The position numbers and the translations under genes were made by a program. From the NCBI RefSeq assembly GCF_003253565.1, contig NZ_QKUF01000021.1, positions 45,754 through 109,753 of the forward strand: 64,000 bases of DNA, given 5' to 3'. This stretch comes from Thermosporothrix hazakensis. Its GTDB lineage: Bacteria > Chloroflexota > Ktedonobacteria > Ktedonobacterales > Ktedonobacteraceae. Below, one piece after another: positions 37,849 through 46,999 of this stretch. The notes beneath the pieces are model-generated. The model was given only the letters and a program-made list of their open reading frames with translations. It was not told the origin of the DNA and searched no databases. The stretch's first letter is position 1. Every line of letters begins with the position of its first letter.

Positions 37849-39036
37849 ATGAAGCTTTTCAACACGCTGAGCCAGGCCAAAGAGATTTTCACCCCACTCG
37901 AAGATAACCTTGTCCGTATGTATGTCTGCGGCGTCACCCCGTATGACACCACACACTTAGGGCACGCCTTTACCTATGTTACCTTCGATACATTGAAGCG
38001 CTATTTAGAATTCAAGGGCTATACTGTTCGCTATGTTCAGAATGTAACCGATATTGACGATGATATCCTGCGGAAGTCCCGTGAGGTCGGTATGGCCTGG
38101 GATGAACTGGGACGAAAAGAGACAGAACGCTATCTCCGCGATATGGATATGCTCAATGTCAAGCGTCCCGATGTCTATGCCAGGGCTACCGAAGAGATTC
38201 CGGGCGTCATCGAGGTTATAAAGGGCCTGATTGAAAGAGGATTGGCCTATGTTAATGAGGGCTGCGTCTTTTATAGTGTACAGAAAGATCCAGATTTTGG
38301 CGAACTGGCTCGTGCGATCGGCCTGAACAACTACGAATCCATGTTGAACGTCGCGAATGAGCGCGGCAACTATCCCGATGATCAGCGCAAAAAAGATCCA
38401 CTGGACTTTGTGCTGTGGCAGGCTCAGGCCCCCGGTGAACCAGCCTGGGAAAGCCCCTGGGGGCCAGGACGTCCCGGCTGGCACATCGAATGCAGCTCAA
38501 TGATCCTGCATCATCTTGGACCACAGATTGATATTCATGGAGGCGGCGCGGACCTCGCCTTCCCACACCATACCTGCGAGATCGCCCAATCAGAGCACTA
38601 CACCGGGAAACATCCTTTTGTGCGCTTCTGGATGCACGTTGGAATGGTCTATCAGGACGGAGAGAAGATGAGTAAATCTCTGGGCAATCTCACCCTGATC
38701 AGCGATTTGCTGAAAGAATACAGCGCCGATACCATCCGCCTGACACTGTTGAGTCACCACTATCGCCAGCCCTGGGAGTGTTATCAGGCTGACCTGCGAG
38801 CAAGTGAGAAAATTGATACGCTGTTCCAGCGGCTTCGAGCGCTGGTCGGCAAGCAGCCCGAGGGCGAGAATCTGGCCCTGCGCGAGCAATTTGTTGCGGC
38901 AATGGACGATGATTTCAATACCCCACGTGCCATCGAAACTCTGCACACCGCAGCAACCGATGCACTTGCAGCCAGCGATCACGCAACCGGCGCCGAGGTA
39001 CTCCGCCTTGCCACTGTCCTGGGCCTCTGCGTCTAA
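37849..39036 (+). CDS. cysS: Cysteinyl-tRNA synthetase / MshC-like cysteine ligase
   Basis: A 395-residue class I synthetase-fold enzyme activating cysteine. Zinc and nucleotide motifs are present: YVCGVTPYDTTHLGHAF, GWHIECSSM, FPHHTCEIAQSEHY and KMSKSLGN. The opening T-P-Y-D-T-T-H-L-G-H is closer to MshC (cysteine:glucosaminyl-inositol ligase) than to the usual T-V-Y-D-x-x-H-I-G-N of CysRS. The C-terminal anticodon-binding domain is missing, again as in MshC. On the other hand HIECSSM and DIHGGGADL are CysRS-like. It is either a short CysRS of this lineage or an MshC-like enzyme. Confidence 0.8.
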   Translation: MKLFNTLSQAKEIFTPLEDNLVRMYVCGVTPYDTTHLGHAFTYVTFDTLKRYLEFKGYTVRYVQNVTDIDDDILRKSREVGMAWDELGRKETERYLRDMDMLNVKRPDVYARATEEIPGVIEVIKGLIERGLAYVNEGCVFYSVQKDPDFGELARAIGLNNYESMLNVANERGNYPDDQRKKDPLDFVLWQAQAPGEPAWESPWGPGRPGWHIECSSMILHHLGPQIDIHGGGADLAFPHHTCEIAQSEHYTGKHPFVRFWMHVGMVYQDGEKMSKSLGNLTLISDLLKEYSADTIRLTLLSHHYRQPWECYQADLRASEKIDTLFQRLRALVGKQPEGENLALREQFVAAMDDDFNTPRAIETLHTAATDALAASDHATGAEVLRLATVLGLCV

Positions 39037-39057
39037 CAGAAAATCTCGCAAGCACCT

Positions 39058-39095
39058 TGAGAGGCTCTGTCACATGGCAGAGCCTCTTGTCTTGC
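39058..39095. terminator. Hairpin between convergent genes
   Basis: A perfect 10-bp stem (39060-39069 with 39078-39087), loop TCACATGG. The following TGTCTTGC is only weakly T-rich, so it is a modest terminator. Confidence 0.55.
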
Positions 39096-40271
39096 TTAGT
39101 GGTGGAACAGGCGCACGCCCGTAAAGGCCATTACCATGCCATACGCGTCGCAAGCCTCGATCACATCCACATCACGCACTGACTCGCCGGGCTGCACAAT
39201 GTATTTCACACCATATAAGGCGGCAAAATCAATGTTATCGCGGAAAGGGATAAAGCCATCAGAGCCAAGCGACACCCCCTTCAGGTTGCTCAGCCATTCT
39301 TGCTTCTCCTGCGCCGAGAGACGAGGTGGCACCTTCTCAAAGAGCTGCTCCCATTCCTTCTCTTCAACCGCGGTCAGGTCATCGCGCAAATAGGTATCGA
39401 CTGCGTTTACCCGGTCCTGCCGCTTCACTCCTGCCTTGAAAGGAAGAGAGAGCGCCGCAGGATGCAGCCGTAAATACCAGTTGGCCGCTTTCTCCGCAGC
39501 GACACGCGTACACATAATGCGCGACTGGCCGCCGGCACCAATACCGATCGCCTGCCCATCATAGGCAAAACAAATAGAGTTCGACTGCGTGTACTTGAGC
39601 GTGACCAGCGAAACCAGCAAATCACGCACTGCTTCTTCGGGTAGCTCTTTGTTCCGGGTCGGAACGTTTTTTAACCACTCCGCACTCGCAATCGCATTGT
39701 TGCGCTTCTGCTCAAAGGTAATCCCGAAGACATCACGTGTCTCCATCTCTTCCGGCTCATAGTTTGGATCGATCTGCAAAATGATATAGCTTCCCTTTTT
39801 CTTCTTGCGAAGCAACGCCAGTGCCTCTGGCTCATAGCCGGGAGCAATCACGCCGTCAGAGACTTCGCGACTCAGCAATTTCGCGGTCGCATAGTCAACA
39901 ATATCGCTCAGTGCTGCCCAGTCTCCAAAGGAAGCCTGTCGATCAGCGCCACGGGCTCGTGCATAAGCACTGGCAAGCGGCGAGAGTTCCAGATCCTCAA
40001 CGCCATACGCCTTCTGCAAGGTCTCACTTAAAGGCAGACCAACAGCCGCGCCAGCCGGACTGACGTGTTTAAAAGAGGTTGCCGCCGGAAGCCCGACCGC
40101 CATCTTTAACTCACGGACCAGTTGCCAGGAGTTTAAGGCATCCAGCAGATTAATATAGCCGGGTGCACCATTGAGTACAGTAAAAGGGAGAGCTCCCTGC
40201 TTCATAAAGACACGCGCAGGCTTCTGATGGGGATTGCAGCCATAGCGCAAAGTAAGCTCATTCGTTTCCAT
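39096..40271 (-). CDS. purH: Stand-alone AICAR transformylase (PurH-type domain)
   Basis: A 391-residue protein matching only the formyltransferase part of PurH, which converts AICAR to FAICAR with 10-formyl-THF in purine synthesis. Marks are LRYGCNPHQKPAR, SFKHVSPAGAAVG with the catalytic Lys-His, and YTQSNSICFAYDGQAIGIG. The MGS-like IMP cyclohydrolase domain that normally precedes it is absent. The ATG at 40271 has AAAGGA before it, and the frame upstream (to 40505) shows no cyclohydrolase sequence. The missing step must be encoded elsewhere. Confidence 0.92.
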   Translation of the reverse strand: METNELTLRYGCNPHQKPARVFMKQGALPFTVLNGAPGYINLLDALNSWQLVRELKMAVGLPAATSFKHVSPAGAAVGLPLSETLQKAYGVEDLELSPLASAYARARGADRQASFGDWAALSDIVDYATAKLLSREVSDGVIAPGYEPEALALLRKKKKGSYIILQIDPNYEPEEMETRDVFGITFEQKRNNAIASAEWLKNVPTRNKELPEEAVRDLLVSLVTLKYTQSNSICFAYDGQAIGIGAGGQSRIMCTRVAAEKAANWYLRLHPAALSLPFKAGVKRQDRVNAVDTYLRDDLTAVEEKEWEQLFEKVPPRLSAQEKQEWLSNLKGVSLGSDGFIPFRDNIDFAALYGVKYIVQPGESVRDVDVIEACDAYGMVMAFTGVRLFHH

Positions 40272-40580
40272 GATGTGTCCTTTCGTATGCAGGATGAACC
40301 GGCAGCTTTGTTGTCCGGTACCGTCCATCTTTATCTTACACTGTGCGCTCTCGCATGAGCAAACACATCTCCTGAATTCCTGCAATTCCCAAAAGTACCA
40401 TTTCACAGAGAGATACGGCAAAGCCCGGTTCTTTCTGATAGAAGAGACAGCAGGCGCAACGATTCCGCCGGCCCTGTCGTACGTCATAGTAATAGAAGCA
40501 ATCATCAGACCCTTTATCAGGACGCTTTCACGCGCTCCCCGCTGCCTTCAAGGGCAGTGTAGCATTTCAACGGGGGAAGA

Positions 40581-42914
40581 ATGGATACTCACGCAGACGA
40601 TCACGTTTCCTCTTCACATATCGATATCAGCGATCTGCCCACTCGTCCGGCCTCGGAACAGCCAGCAGACGCAATACAACCGCGCCGCCCCAACAGAACA
40701 GCGCTTGCAGCCCTGACGGTTGCCTGTATCGGGGTATTTTTCACAGCGCTGGATCAAACGGTTGTGGTGACAGCGCTGCCACAAATTATTGTAGATCTCA
40801 ATATCCCGATCACGCGCCTGGATAACGCCTCATGGATCGTTAGCGCTTATCTGCTCGGCTTTGTGCTTGCGATGCCACTGATGGGGCGCGTCTCTGATAT
40901 CTATGGGAGAAGGCGCGTCTTTCTGCTCTGCCTGTTGATCTTCGGGCTTGGCTCTCTCTTTTGTGGCGTGGCGCCCATACTTGGCAAATATGCCCCGCTG
41001 GGCTTTCTTAGCCTGTTCCATCTTGACCCCGCATCTTCCGGGCTCATCTGGCTTATTCTGGCGCGTCTGGTGCAGGCGATAGGTGGCGGGGCAGTGGTCC
41101 CGGTTGCAATGGCAATCGTGGGCGATTTTTACGGGCCAGAACGCCGGGGGATCGCGCTTGGTATTATCGGTGCAGTCACCGAAATTGGTGGCGTGCTAGG
41201 GCCTGTTTATGGGGCTTTTCTTGTCGAGCATTGGGGCTGGCAATCCATCTTCTATCTCAACATCCCGCTAGTACTCGTGATTATGATAGCTGGCTGGAAG
41301 CTGATTCCACAGGGAAGCAGGCTTCATGAAGGGATCGACTGGTTGGGCTCACTGCTACTTGGCATTGCCTTAACCTGCCTGAGCCTCGGCCTGGCTCAAC
41401 AGGGGACCTCACTTGGTCCAGCCACGGTACAACAAACGCAACCGCAAAACAACCCGATCATGTTGCTGCTCTCGGTAGTGTTTCTGGTTGCCTTCTTGCT
41501 GGTCGAGCGCAAGACGCGCTGGCCCGTCGTAGACCTCTCGCTTTTCAAGAACCTCTCTTTTAGCGCCTCCTCGCTGGTCAGCCTGCTGGTGGGGGCCGCG
41601 CTGATTATCGCGATGGCCGATATCCCTATCTACATGGATACGGTGCTTCAGCACTCCGTGATGGATAGCGGTCTCGCGCTACTGCGCATGACGGCTTTTA
41701 TTCCTCTTGGTGCGCTGCTTGGTGGCTGGCTTTGCAACGCGATTACCTGTCGCTGGACCGCCGTGCTCGGCCTGCTCTACACAGCAACAGGCTTCTATCT
41801 GATGAGCCGCTGGCCAATCAATGTAGGCTGGACACAAATCACCATCAGCACTGTAACCGCGGGCCTGGGTTTCGGGTTGGTCATCTCTCCGATCAGTACA
41901 ACCGCGATTAACGCTGTACGGGCCCGACAAGCGGGCATGAGTTCAGCGATCGTGACCGCGCTACGTATGGTTGGTATGATGCTTGGTCTGGCCGCACTGA
42001 CCTCATGGGCCCTGGCCTCCTTTCAGGCACAACTACAGCACTATCAGGCGCTCCCAAAAAACGCAACCGCCGGGCAATATATCATCTGGGCGCAGGGCTA
42101 TGCAGTGCACGCGATCAAGACGGCCCATAGCGTCTATAACAACGTCTTCTTTGCCACCATGTTCCTCTGTCTGCTGGCAATCATTCCGGCCTTCTTTCTC
42201 TGGGGAAACAAACCACCCGTTGAGGGAACGGTACAGCTCACGAAGCCAACCCGCCAGCGAAAACCGATAATTGCCGCCACCAGTATCGCCCTGAGCGCGA
42301 TTTTGATTGGTGGCGCCTTCCTCGGCTTCCTGCTCAGCCGGGATATGATGACCCCGGGCAAGCCAGACGCCTCGCTGGTGGGCAAGCAGAAGTTTCAGGT
42401 GGGACTGAATAAAGAGGCGCTCACCTCGCTTTTTACCTCGCAACTCGGGTTACAGCAGGAGACGATCAAGAACTTTTCAGTGGCTCCTGCCGCCAATAAC
42501 GGGCTGCTGCTGAATATGACGCTGCACCTCGATACCAACGGACTCAAGCGCGACCTCCCGGTATCACTGGAAGGCGCTTTAACGCTGGACCATCAGCAGA
42601 ATCTCCACCTGCACATCACCCATATGACACGGGATGGGCAGGCAGCCGACGCGGCAACAATCGCCCGGATGCAGAAAGCTGTGGATACCATGTTCAGCGA
42701 AGCCGTCATACCAGCGCTACGAACGCAACTGAGCGGCGTCAAGCTCGTTGCGGTTCAAACCGGCACAGGGATGCAGTGCAGCCCGAAAACGCAGATGCTT
42801 GTTCTTGTGCTGGAGGTACCCGTTCCAGCGGATATCTCAATCCCGTCAATGCCTGATACTTTCTGTCTGACCGGACCCATTGATCTGAACGCCTTGCCGC
42901 CAATCCAGCCATAG
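40581..42914 (+). CDS. DHA2-type MFS exporter fused to an extracytoplasmic domain
   Basis: A 777-residue fusion. Residues about 40-545 are an MFS transporter of the 14-helix DHA2 family: FTALDQTVVVTALPQI in helix 1, GRVSDIYGRRRVF between helices 2 and 3, and motif C GGVLGPVYGAFL. Residues 561-585 are a last helix, and 591-777 form a soluble, beta-rich outside domain (KFQVGLNKEALTSLFTSQLG onward) ending in a two-cysteine segment. This domain has the look of DUF2140/DUF2993-type lipid-binding proteins. GGGGGAAG precedes the ATG. The next gene, 11 bases away, encodes a secreted relative. Confidence 0.85.
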   Translation: MDTHADDHVSSSHIDISDLPTRPASEQPADAIQPRRPNRTALAALTVACIGVFFTALDQTVVVTALPQIIVDLNIPITRLDNASWIVSAYLLGFVLAMPLMGRVSDIYGRRRVFLLCLLIFGLGSLFCGVAPILGKYAPLGFLSLFHLDPASSGLIWLILARLVQAIGGGAVVPVAMAIVGDFYGPERRGIALGIIGAVTEIGGVLGPVYGAFLVEHWGWQSIFYLNIPLVLVIMIAGWKLIPQGSRLHEGIDWLGSLLLGIALTCLSLGLAQQGTSLGPATVQQTQPQNNPIMLLLSVVFLVAFLLVERKTRWPVVDLSLFKNLSFSASSLVSLLVGAALIIAMADIPIYMDTVLQHSVMDSGLALLRMTAFIPLGALLGGWLCNAITCRWTAVLGLLYTATGFYLMSRWPINVGWTQITISTVTAGLGFGLVISPISTTAINAVRARQAGMSSAIVTALRMVGMMLGLAALTSWALASFQAQLQHYQALPKNATAGQYIIWAQGYAVHAIKTAHSVYNNVFFATMFLCLLAIIPAFFLWGNKPPVEGTVQLTKPTRQRKPIIAATSIALSAILIGGAFLGFLLSRDMMTPGKPDASLVGKQKFQVGLNKEALTSLFTSQLGLQQETIKNFSVAPAANNGLLLNMTLHLDTNGLKRDLPVSLEGALTLDHQQNLHLHITHMTRDGQAADAATIARMQKAVDTMFSEAVIPALRTQLSGVKLVAVQTGTGMQCSPKTQMLVLVLEVPVPADISIPSMPDTFCLTGPIDLNALPPIQP

Positions 42915-42925
42915 AAAGGGAAACG

Positions 42926-44026
42926 ATGAACATTAAACGCAGCATCCTCATCGCCATAGTGGGAATCACGCTTCTCGGCAGCCTCTTTCTGGCCCCGCTG
43001 TCGGTGGCAGCGCGCCCGGAGACGTCCCAGGCCACAACGACAATCAACACCAGCATCTACCTGACGGCAGAAGCTCTGAAGCCATACTTCCAGGAACGTA
43101 TCAACCAGCAGGTGCCGCAGAGCGTCAATGGCGTCATCGATTCGCTGGTGAAGAAACAGCCACAACAGCAGCAGGGCTGGATGAAAGCAATGGCCGGAGC
43201 GCTGTTACAACCCGGCGCGACCCTGACCGACCTGACCACACAGCAAGATGGGCTGGTTACCTCTTTGCGCCTGAGTCTGTATCAGGGAGACCCCAAACCG
43301 ACCGACGCGCAACTACTGGTCACATTGAGCGTGCTCGATCAACAGACAATCCAGGTCAGTGCGAAGCCACTGGCACACAGCCCGGCACTCTTTCAGGGCC
43401 CACTGACCACCCTGCATGTTCCACTGGGCCAGTTGCAACAGATCACAACAACGCCCTCGTGTGGTCAGAGCGCCCTGGGCCTGGATCTCGGGCTCCCACT
43501 CAGCTTCAAGGAGAACAAGCCAGAGAACAGCCCACAATCAACAACCCTCGCGTCACTGCAACCGCTCGCAATGACACAACAGGCAGGGCTCTCAGGAACC
43601 GTGATCGAGATCCCGGAAACCTCACTTGCCTCTATCGGTAAAGGGATCGGGGCCCTCTCACTGGGCAATAACCTGTACGCCCGCAATATACAGATCTCTG
43701 TGCAGAATGGACAACTGGTCAGCGTCTCAGATATCACGCTTGGTCAGTCACTCAAACTGGGTGTTGCGACAACGCTTATTCAGCCCGACGCGGCCCAGGG
43801 GAAGCTGGCAATGAAGGTCCAGAAAACGACGCTGAAAGTCCTCTCGCTCTTTGACTTTGAAGTTGATGCCTACAATCAGCAGATAGAGCAGCAGATCAAC
43901 ATGCAGTTGAATACAGCCCTTGCCAACACGTTTACCGTGACAGAGGCAACGATTGGCTCAAATGCCTCCGTCCCCTGTACCGCGAACACGAGCTTGCTGC
44001 TAACAGGCACACTTAGAGCACTCTAA
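42926..44026 (+). CDS. Secreted protein with two LmeA/DUF2993-like repeats
   Basis: A 366-residue exported protein. Residues 1-29 are a signal peptide (LLGSLFLAPLSVAA), without a lipobox. The rest looks like two related beta-rich repeats, each ending near a cysteine (TTTPSCGQ and NASVPCTANTSLLLTG). The second repeat's end resembles the end of the fused domain in the preceding MFS protein, where QCSPKTQMLVLVLEV takes the same place. AAAGGGAAA precedes the ATG. The pair could pass a hydrophobic substrate from membrane to outside. The function is inferred only from layout. Confidence 0.72.
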   Translation: MNIKRSILIAIVGITLLGSLFLAPLSVAARPETSQATTTINTSIYLTAEALKPYFQERINQQVPQSVNGVIDSLVKKQPQQQQGWMKAMAGALLQPGATLTDLTTQQDGLVTSLRLSLYQGDPKPTDAQLLVTLSVLDQQTIQVSAKPLAHSPALFQGPLTTLHVPLGQLQQITTTPSCGQSALGLDLGLPLSFKENKPENSPQSTTLASLQPLAMTQQAGLSGTVIEIPETSLASIGKGIGALSLGNNLYARNIQISVQNGQLVSVSDITLGQSLKLGVATTLIQPDAAQGKLAMKVQKTTLKVLSLFDFEVDAYNQQIEQQINMQLNTALANTFTVTEATIGSNASVPCTANTSLLLTGTLRAL

Positions 44027-44030
44027 AAGC

Positions 44031-44076
44031 CAGGGCGCAGAGCGCAGGGTTTGTCCCTGCGCTCCTGCCCTTTCCT
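44031..44076 (+). terminator. Intrinsic terminator after the MFS/secreted pair
   Basis: A long stem: AGCGCAGGG (44041-44049) with CCCTGCGCT, extended by AGGGC/GCCCT with a small mismatch, loop TTTGT. The tail TTTCCTC is weak. Confidence 0.7.
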
Positions 44077-44288
44077 CACGCTCAAGAAGAAGCGATATCG
44101 GCAGAGGCCCAACCATGTAGTCAAATATTCCCACTTTTTCCTGCTCATTCTCTAAATCAGTTATGCTATGTTACACTTATTTTCATAAGATTGTTTTATC
44201 TAATAACGCACAACAACTCTATATATAGAGAGTCTGGAGCAATACAGAAAGGAAACAACGGTAAAAGGGGTACTCGATTAAGCACTGC

Positions 44289-44365
44289 TACAGGAAAATC
44301 CTGTACGTAGCCATACGTGAAAAGCATATATGTCGGTGTGTGGATGATCGGCAGCTCTGCTGATC
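44289..44365 (+). promoter_or_regulatory. Structured leader upstream of the APC permease
   Basis: Two hairpins: TACAGGA/TCCTGTA (44289-44305) and a GATCGGCAG/CTGCTGATC inverted repeat (44346-44365). An AT-rich palindrome CTCTATATATAGAG lies further up near 44218. I match it to no known riboswitch. Confidence 0.3.
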
Positions 44366-44392
44366 TTATGTAGTAAGGGAGTAAAGAAACAT

Positions 44393-45931
44393 ATGGCTTC
44401 ATCTGAACAACAAACCTCATCGGTTCCAATGGCGCAGGAACTGAGAACGCCACCCCCCGGGCAGATGACCGCAACCCACCTTAGAAGAGGAAATGAACGG
44501 CATTTGATCTCAGAAAGCTACGTCCCTCAGACGATGCCCGCTCTCCTGGGAACCTGGGATATGACGACAACCTTTCTCTTCTCAACCTACCTGATCTCTT
44601 GCGCGTCTGTTACCGCGCTCAATGGGGTGATCTCGCTGGTCTATCTCTTGCTGGCCTTCCTGACTTTCTATCTGCCAAGCCTGATCGCCACCATCCAACT
44701 TGGCGTTCTCTTTCCCTATGAAGGCTCGCTCTATAACTGGGCATATAAGGCGCTAGGCGGCTATGGAGGCTTCTTCGCGGGCTTCTGTGCCTGGTTTCCC
44801 GGAGTATTGATCTCGGCCAGTTCGGTTGATCTGATTATCACCTATATTCAATCAATGCATCCCGGCTGGCTTCTGCCTCCCTGGCAACAGGGCCTTGTCA
44901 TCTGTGGCATTCTGCTCCTTGTCGGCCTGCTTTCAATCCAGCGCTTTCGGATTATCCAGAACCTTATCAATCTACTGGCCTGCCTGATTTTCTGCGGGTC
45001 CATTCTCCTCTGCGTCTCAGCGGTCGTCTGGCTTAGCAAAGGGAACGCTCCGGCCACCCATTTTACCGACCTGAACTCCTGGACACCGCGTATTGATACA
45101 ATCTCGCTGTTCAGTATCATGACCTTTGCCTTTCTTGGCACAGAAAGCCCATTGATTCTGGCCGGAGAGATGAAGAGCCACCAGAACATCAAGCGACATC
45201 TCTGGCTCGGGACAGGGCTGCTCATCACACTCTACCTTGCAAACGCGGTCTCTATGCTGATTGTGCAGGGAGAGAACGGAGACCCCACCCTTTTCGCAAT
45301 GGTACGCACTGTTGACATTGCGCTCGGGAAGCCATTTGGGACGCTGGCTGCGATCTGCATTATGGGTTCCAGCCTGGGAACGGTGATGGTCTACAACTAC
45401 ATGTACGCCCGTCTGCTCATGGTTGGCAGCATTGACCGTCTGCTCCCCCTCGCAATTGGTAAGCTCAATAAACATCGTGTCCCGGCCAACGCGATTCTCT
45501 TTCAAACCTGCCTGGCAATCCTCTTTACGGCCTTCATCTTTATTGTGGCTCCGCGCCTGCTTCCACATGGACAACGTGTCGCCTTCGCGATTCAGGCTTA
45601 CCATGTCAGTCAGGCAGCCGCAACTCTGATCTGGGCTATTTCAACGGGAGTGCTCTTTATCAGCCTGATTGGAAACTACATCCGCCATCGTGCCCTGTTT
45701 CAGCAGCGAAAAGTGTTTCCTACGCCATTGATCTGGCTAAGCTCGATTCTAGGCCTCACCAGTTGCATCGTCACCATTGTCGATACGCTCTTTTTCTCCT
45801 GGACCCCCTTGATCAAAAACTATCAGTGGTGGTATCTGGTTGGCAGCCTCACCTTGATCTTCCTGATCTTTGCCGCGGTCGCCAGCATGCTCGCCAACAG
45901 TGAAGCCGCCTGGCAGGATATCCGCAAATAA
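44393..45931 (+). CDS. APC-superfamily amino acid/polyamine permease
   Basis: A 512-residue permease with about twelve helices. The first membrane segment reads LGTWDMTTTFLFSTYLIS and the sixth region contains TFAFLGTESPLILAGEMKSHQNIKRH, where the E-S-P and E-M positions match the APC substrate and coupling loop. A soluble N-terminus of about 45 residues precedes helix 1. The substrate cannot be told. It has a long, folded leader and its own terminator. Confidence 0.85.
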   Translation: MASSEQQTSSVPMAQELRTPPPGQMTATHLRRGNERHLISESYVPQTMPALLGTWDMTTTFLFSTYLISCASVTALNGVISLVYLLLAFLTFYLPSLIATIQLGVLFPYEGSLYNWAYKALGGYGGFFAGFCAWFPGVLISASSVDLIITYIQSMHPGWLLPPWQQGLVICGILLLVGLLSIQRFRIIQNLINLLACLIFCGSILLCVSAVVWLSKGNAPATHFTDLNSWTPRIDTISLFSIMTFAFLGTESPLILAGEMKSHQNIKRHLWLGTGLLITLYLANAVSMLIVQGENGDPTLFAMVRTVDIALGKPFGTLAAICIMGSSLGTVMVYNYMYARLLMVGSIDRLLPLAIGKLNKHRVPANAILFQTCLAILFTAFIFIVAPRLLPHGQRVAFAIQAYHVSQAAATLIWAISTGVLFISLIGNYIRHRALFQQRKVFPTPLIWLSSILGLTSCIVTIVDTLFFSWTPLIKNYQWWYLVGSLTLIFLIFAAVASMLANSEAAWQDIRK

Positions 45932-45934
45932 CCC

Positions 45935-45970
45935 AAAGGCTAGAAGGGCGGCATCCCCTTCTAGCTTTCC
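45935..45970. terminator. Bidirectional terminator
   Basis: AAAGGCTAGAAGGG and CCCTTCTAGCTTT form a stem of about 11 bp between the convergent permease and RpiR-type genes, with A's on the left and T's on the right. Confidence 0.78.
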
Positions 45971-45981
45971 TCCCTCACGTT

Positions 45982-46851
45982 CTATAGAAGCGCCGTCTCA
46001 TCCAGAATATCACTGACCTGCTTTAAGAGGCGAAGCGAGGAGTCAGGACGCTGCATGGCAATCGCCACATAGAGAGCATCGATCACGCTCAAATGGGCGA
46101 TACGGCTTGTCAGGGCTTCCCGTCGGAAAGCGGTCTCTCGAGCAGTCGTAATCAACTGAATGTCGGCGTACTCTCCTAATGGCGTATTGGCATGGCTACT
46201 CAGCAGAATCGTGCTTGCCCCGGCTTCGCGGGCCTTTTTGAGCGCCATCAAGGTCTGGCGAGAACGCCCGCTATGCGAGATTGCAAAAGCAACCGAGCCC
46301 TCGGGCAACAACGCCGCGGAGACGGCCTGCATATGGGGATCAGTTACCATCGTCGCCGGGAGCCCGATGCGAAGAAAGCGGTAATAGGCATCGATGATAA
46401 TTGGCAACGAGGCGCCGATCCCATACATCTCGATACGCGAGGCCTTGAGCAAGACCTGAACCGCCCGTTCCAGCATTGTTTCATCCAGAATGGAGAGGGT
46501 ATCGGCAATCGCCTGCATATCGGATTGCAACACTTTCTGTGTGATCGTCAGCACGCTATCCTCTGGCCTGATATCCTCATGAATCTGGTGTAATGAGCCC
46601 GCGAGCTCACTTGCCAGCGCCAGCTTCAGATCACGAATGCCATGATAGCCAATAGAACGACAGCAGCGCACAATGCTTGCCTCACTGACATGAATGCGCT
46701 GCGCCAGCGCCTGGACTGAGAGGTGAATAAAGTCCTGCGGGTGCTGCTCGATAAAGCGGGCAACCCGCTGTTCAGTGTCGGACAATGACGAAAAATGCGT
46801 GCGCAGGCGCGCAAGGACGCCTTCGGGGATTGCCTGATACTCTTTTTCCAT
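45982..46851 (-). CDS. RpiR/MurR-family transcriptional regulator
   Basis: A 289-residue regulator with an N-terminal HTH_6 domain (residues about 10-85, LSVQALAQRIHVSEASIVR) and a C-terminal SIS domain (from about 130; AFAISHSGRSRQTL is the phosphosugar-binding loop). Such proteins respond to sugar phosphates. It is divergent from an EamA transporter, and a palindrome lies between them, so that transporter is a likely target. GAGGAG precedes the ATG. Confidence 0.93.
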   Translation of the reverse strand: MEKEYQAIPEGVLARLRTHFSSLSDTEQRVARFIEQHPQDFIHLSVQALAQRIHVSEASIVRCCRSIGYHGIRDLKLALASELAGSLHQIHEDIRPEDSVLTITQKVLQSDMQAIADTLSILDETMLERAVQVLLKASRIEMYGIGASLPIIIDAYYRFLRIGLPATMVTDPHMQAVSAALLPEGSVAFAISHSGRSRQTLMALKKAREAGASTILLSSHANTPLGEYADIQLITTARETAFRREALTSRIAHLSVIDALYVAIAMQRPDSSLRLLKQVSDILDETALL

Positions 46852-46952
46852 ATCTCTTTCTCCTCGTTATCTCCTCGCCAAAACGCTCTCTCCCAGTATA
46901 GCGCCCTCTCTTCCTACCGACAACGACCTTGCGCAAAATAAAATTTCACTAT

Positions 46953-46972
46953 ATATTACTGAAAAGTAATAT
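46953..46972. promoter_or_regulatory. Palindromic operator between the RpiR-type and EamA genes
   Basis: ATATTACT (46953-46960) and AGTAATAT (46965-46972) are perfect inverted repeats around GAAA. TTTCAC occurs on both sides (46944-46949 and 46975-46980). It lies 27 bases before the transporter ATG. Confidence 0.55.
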
Positions 46973-46999
46973 TATTTCACAACAACCAAAGAGGTCAAC

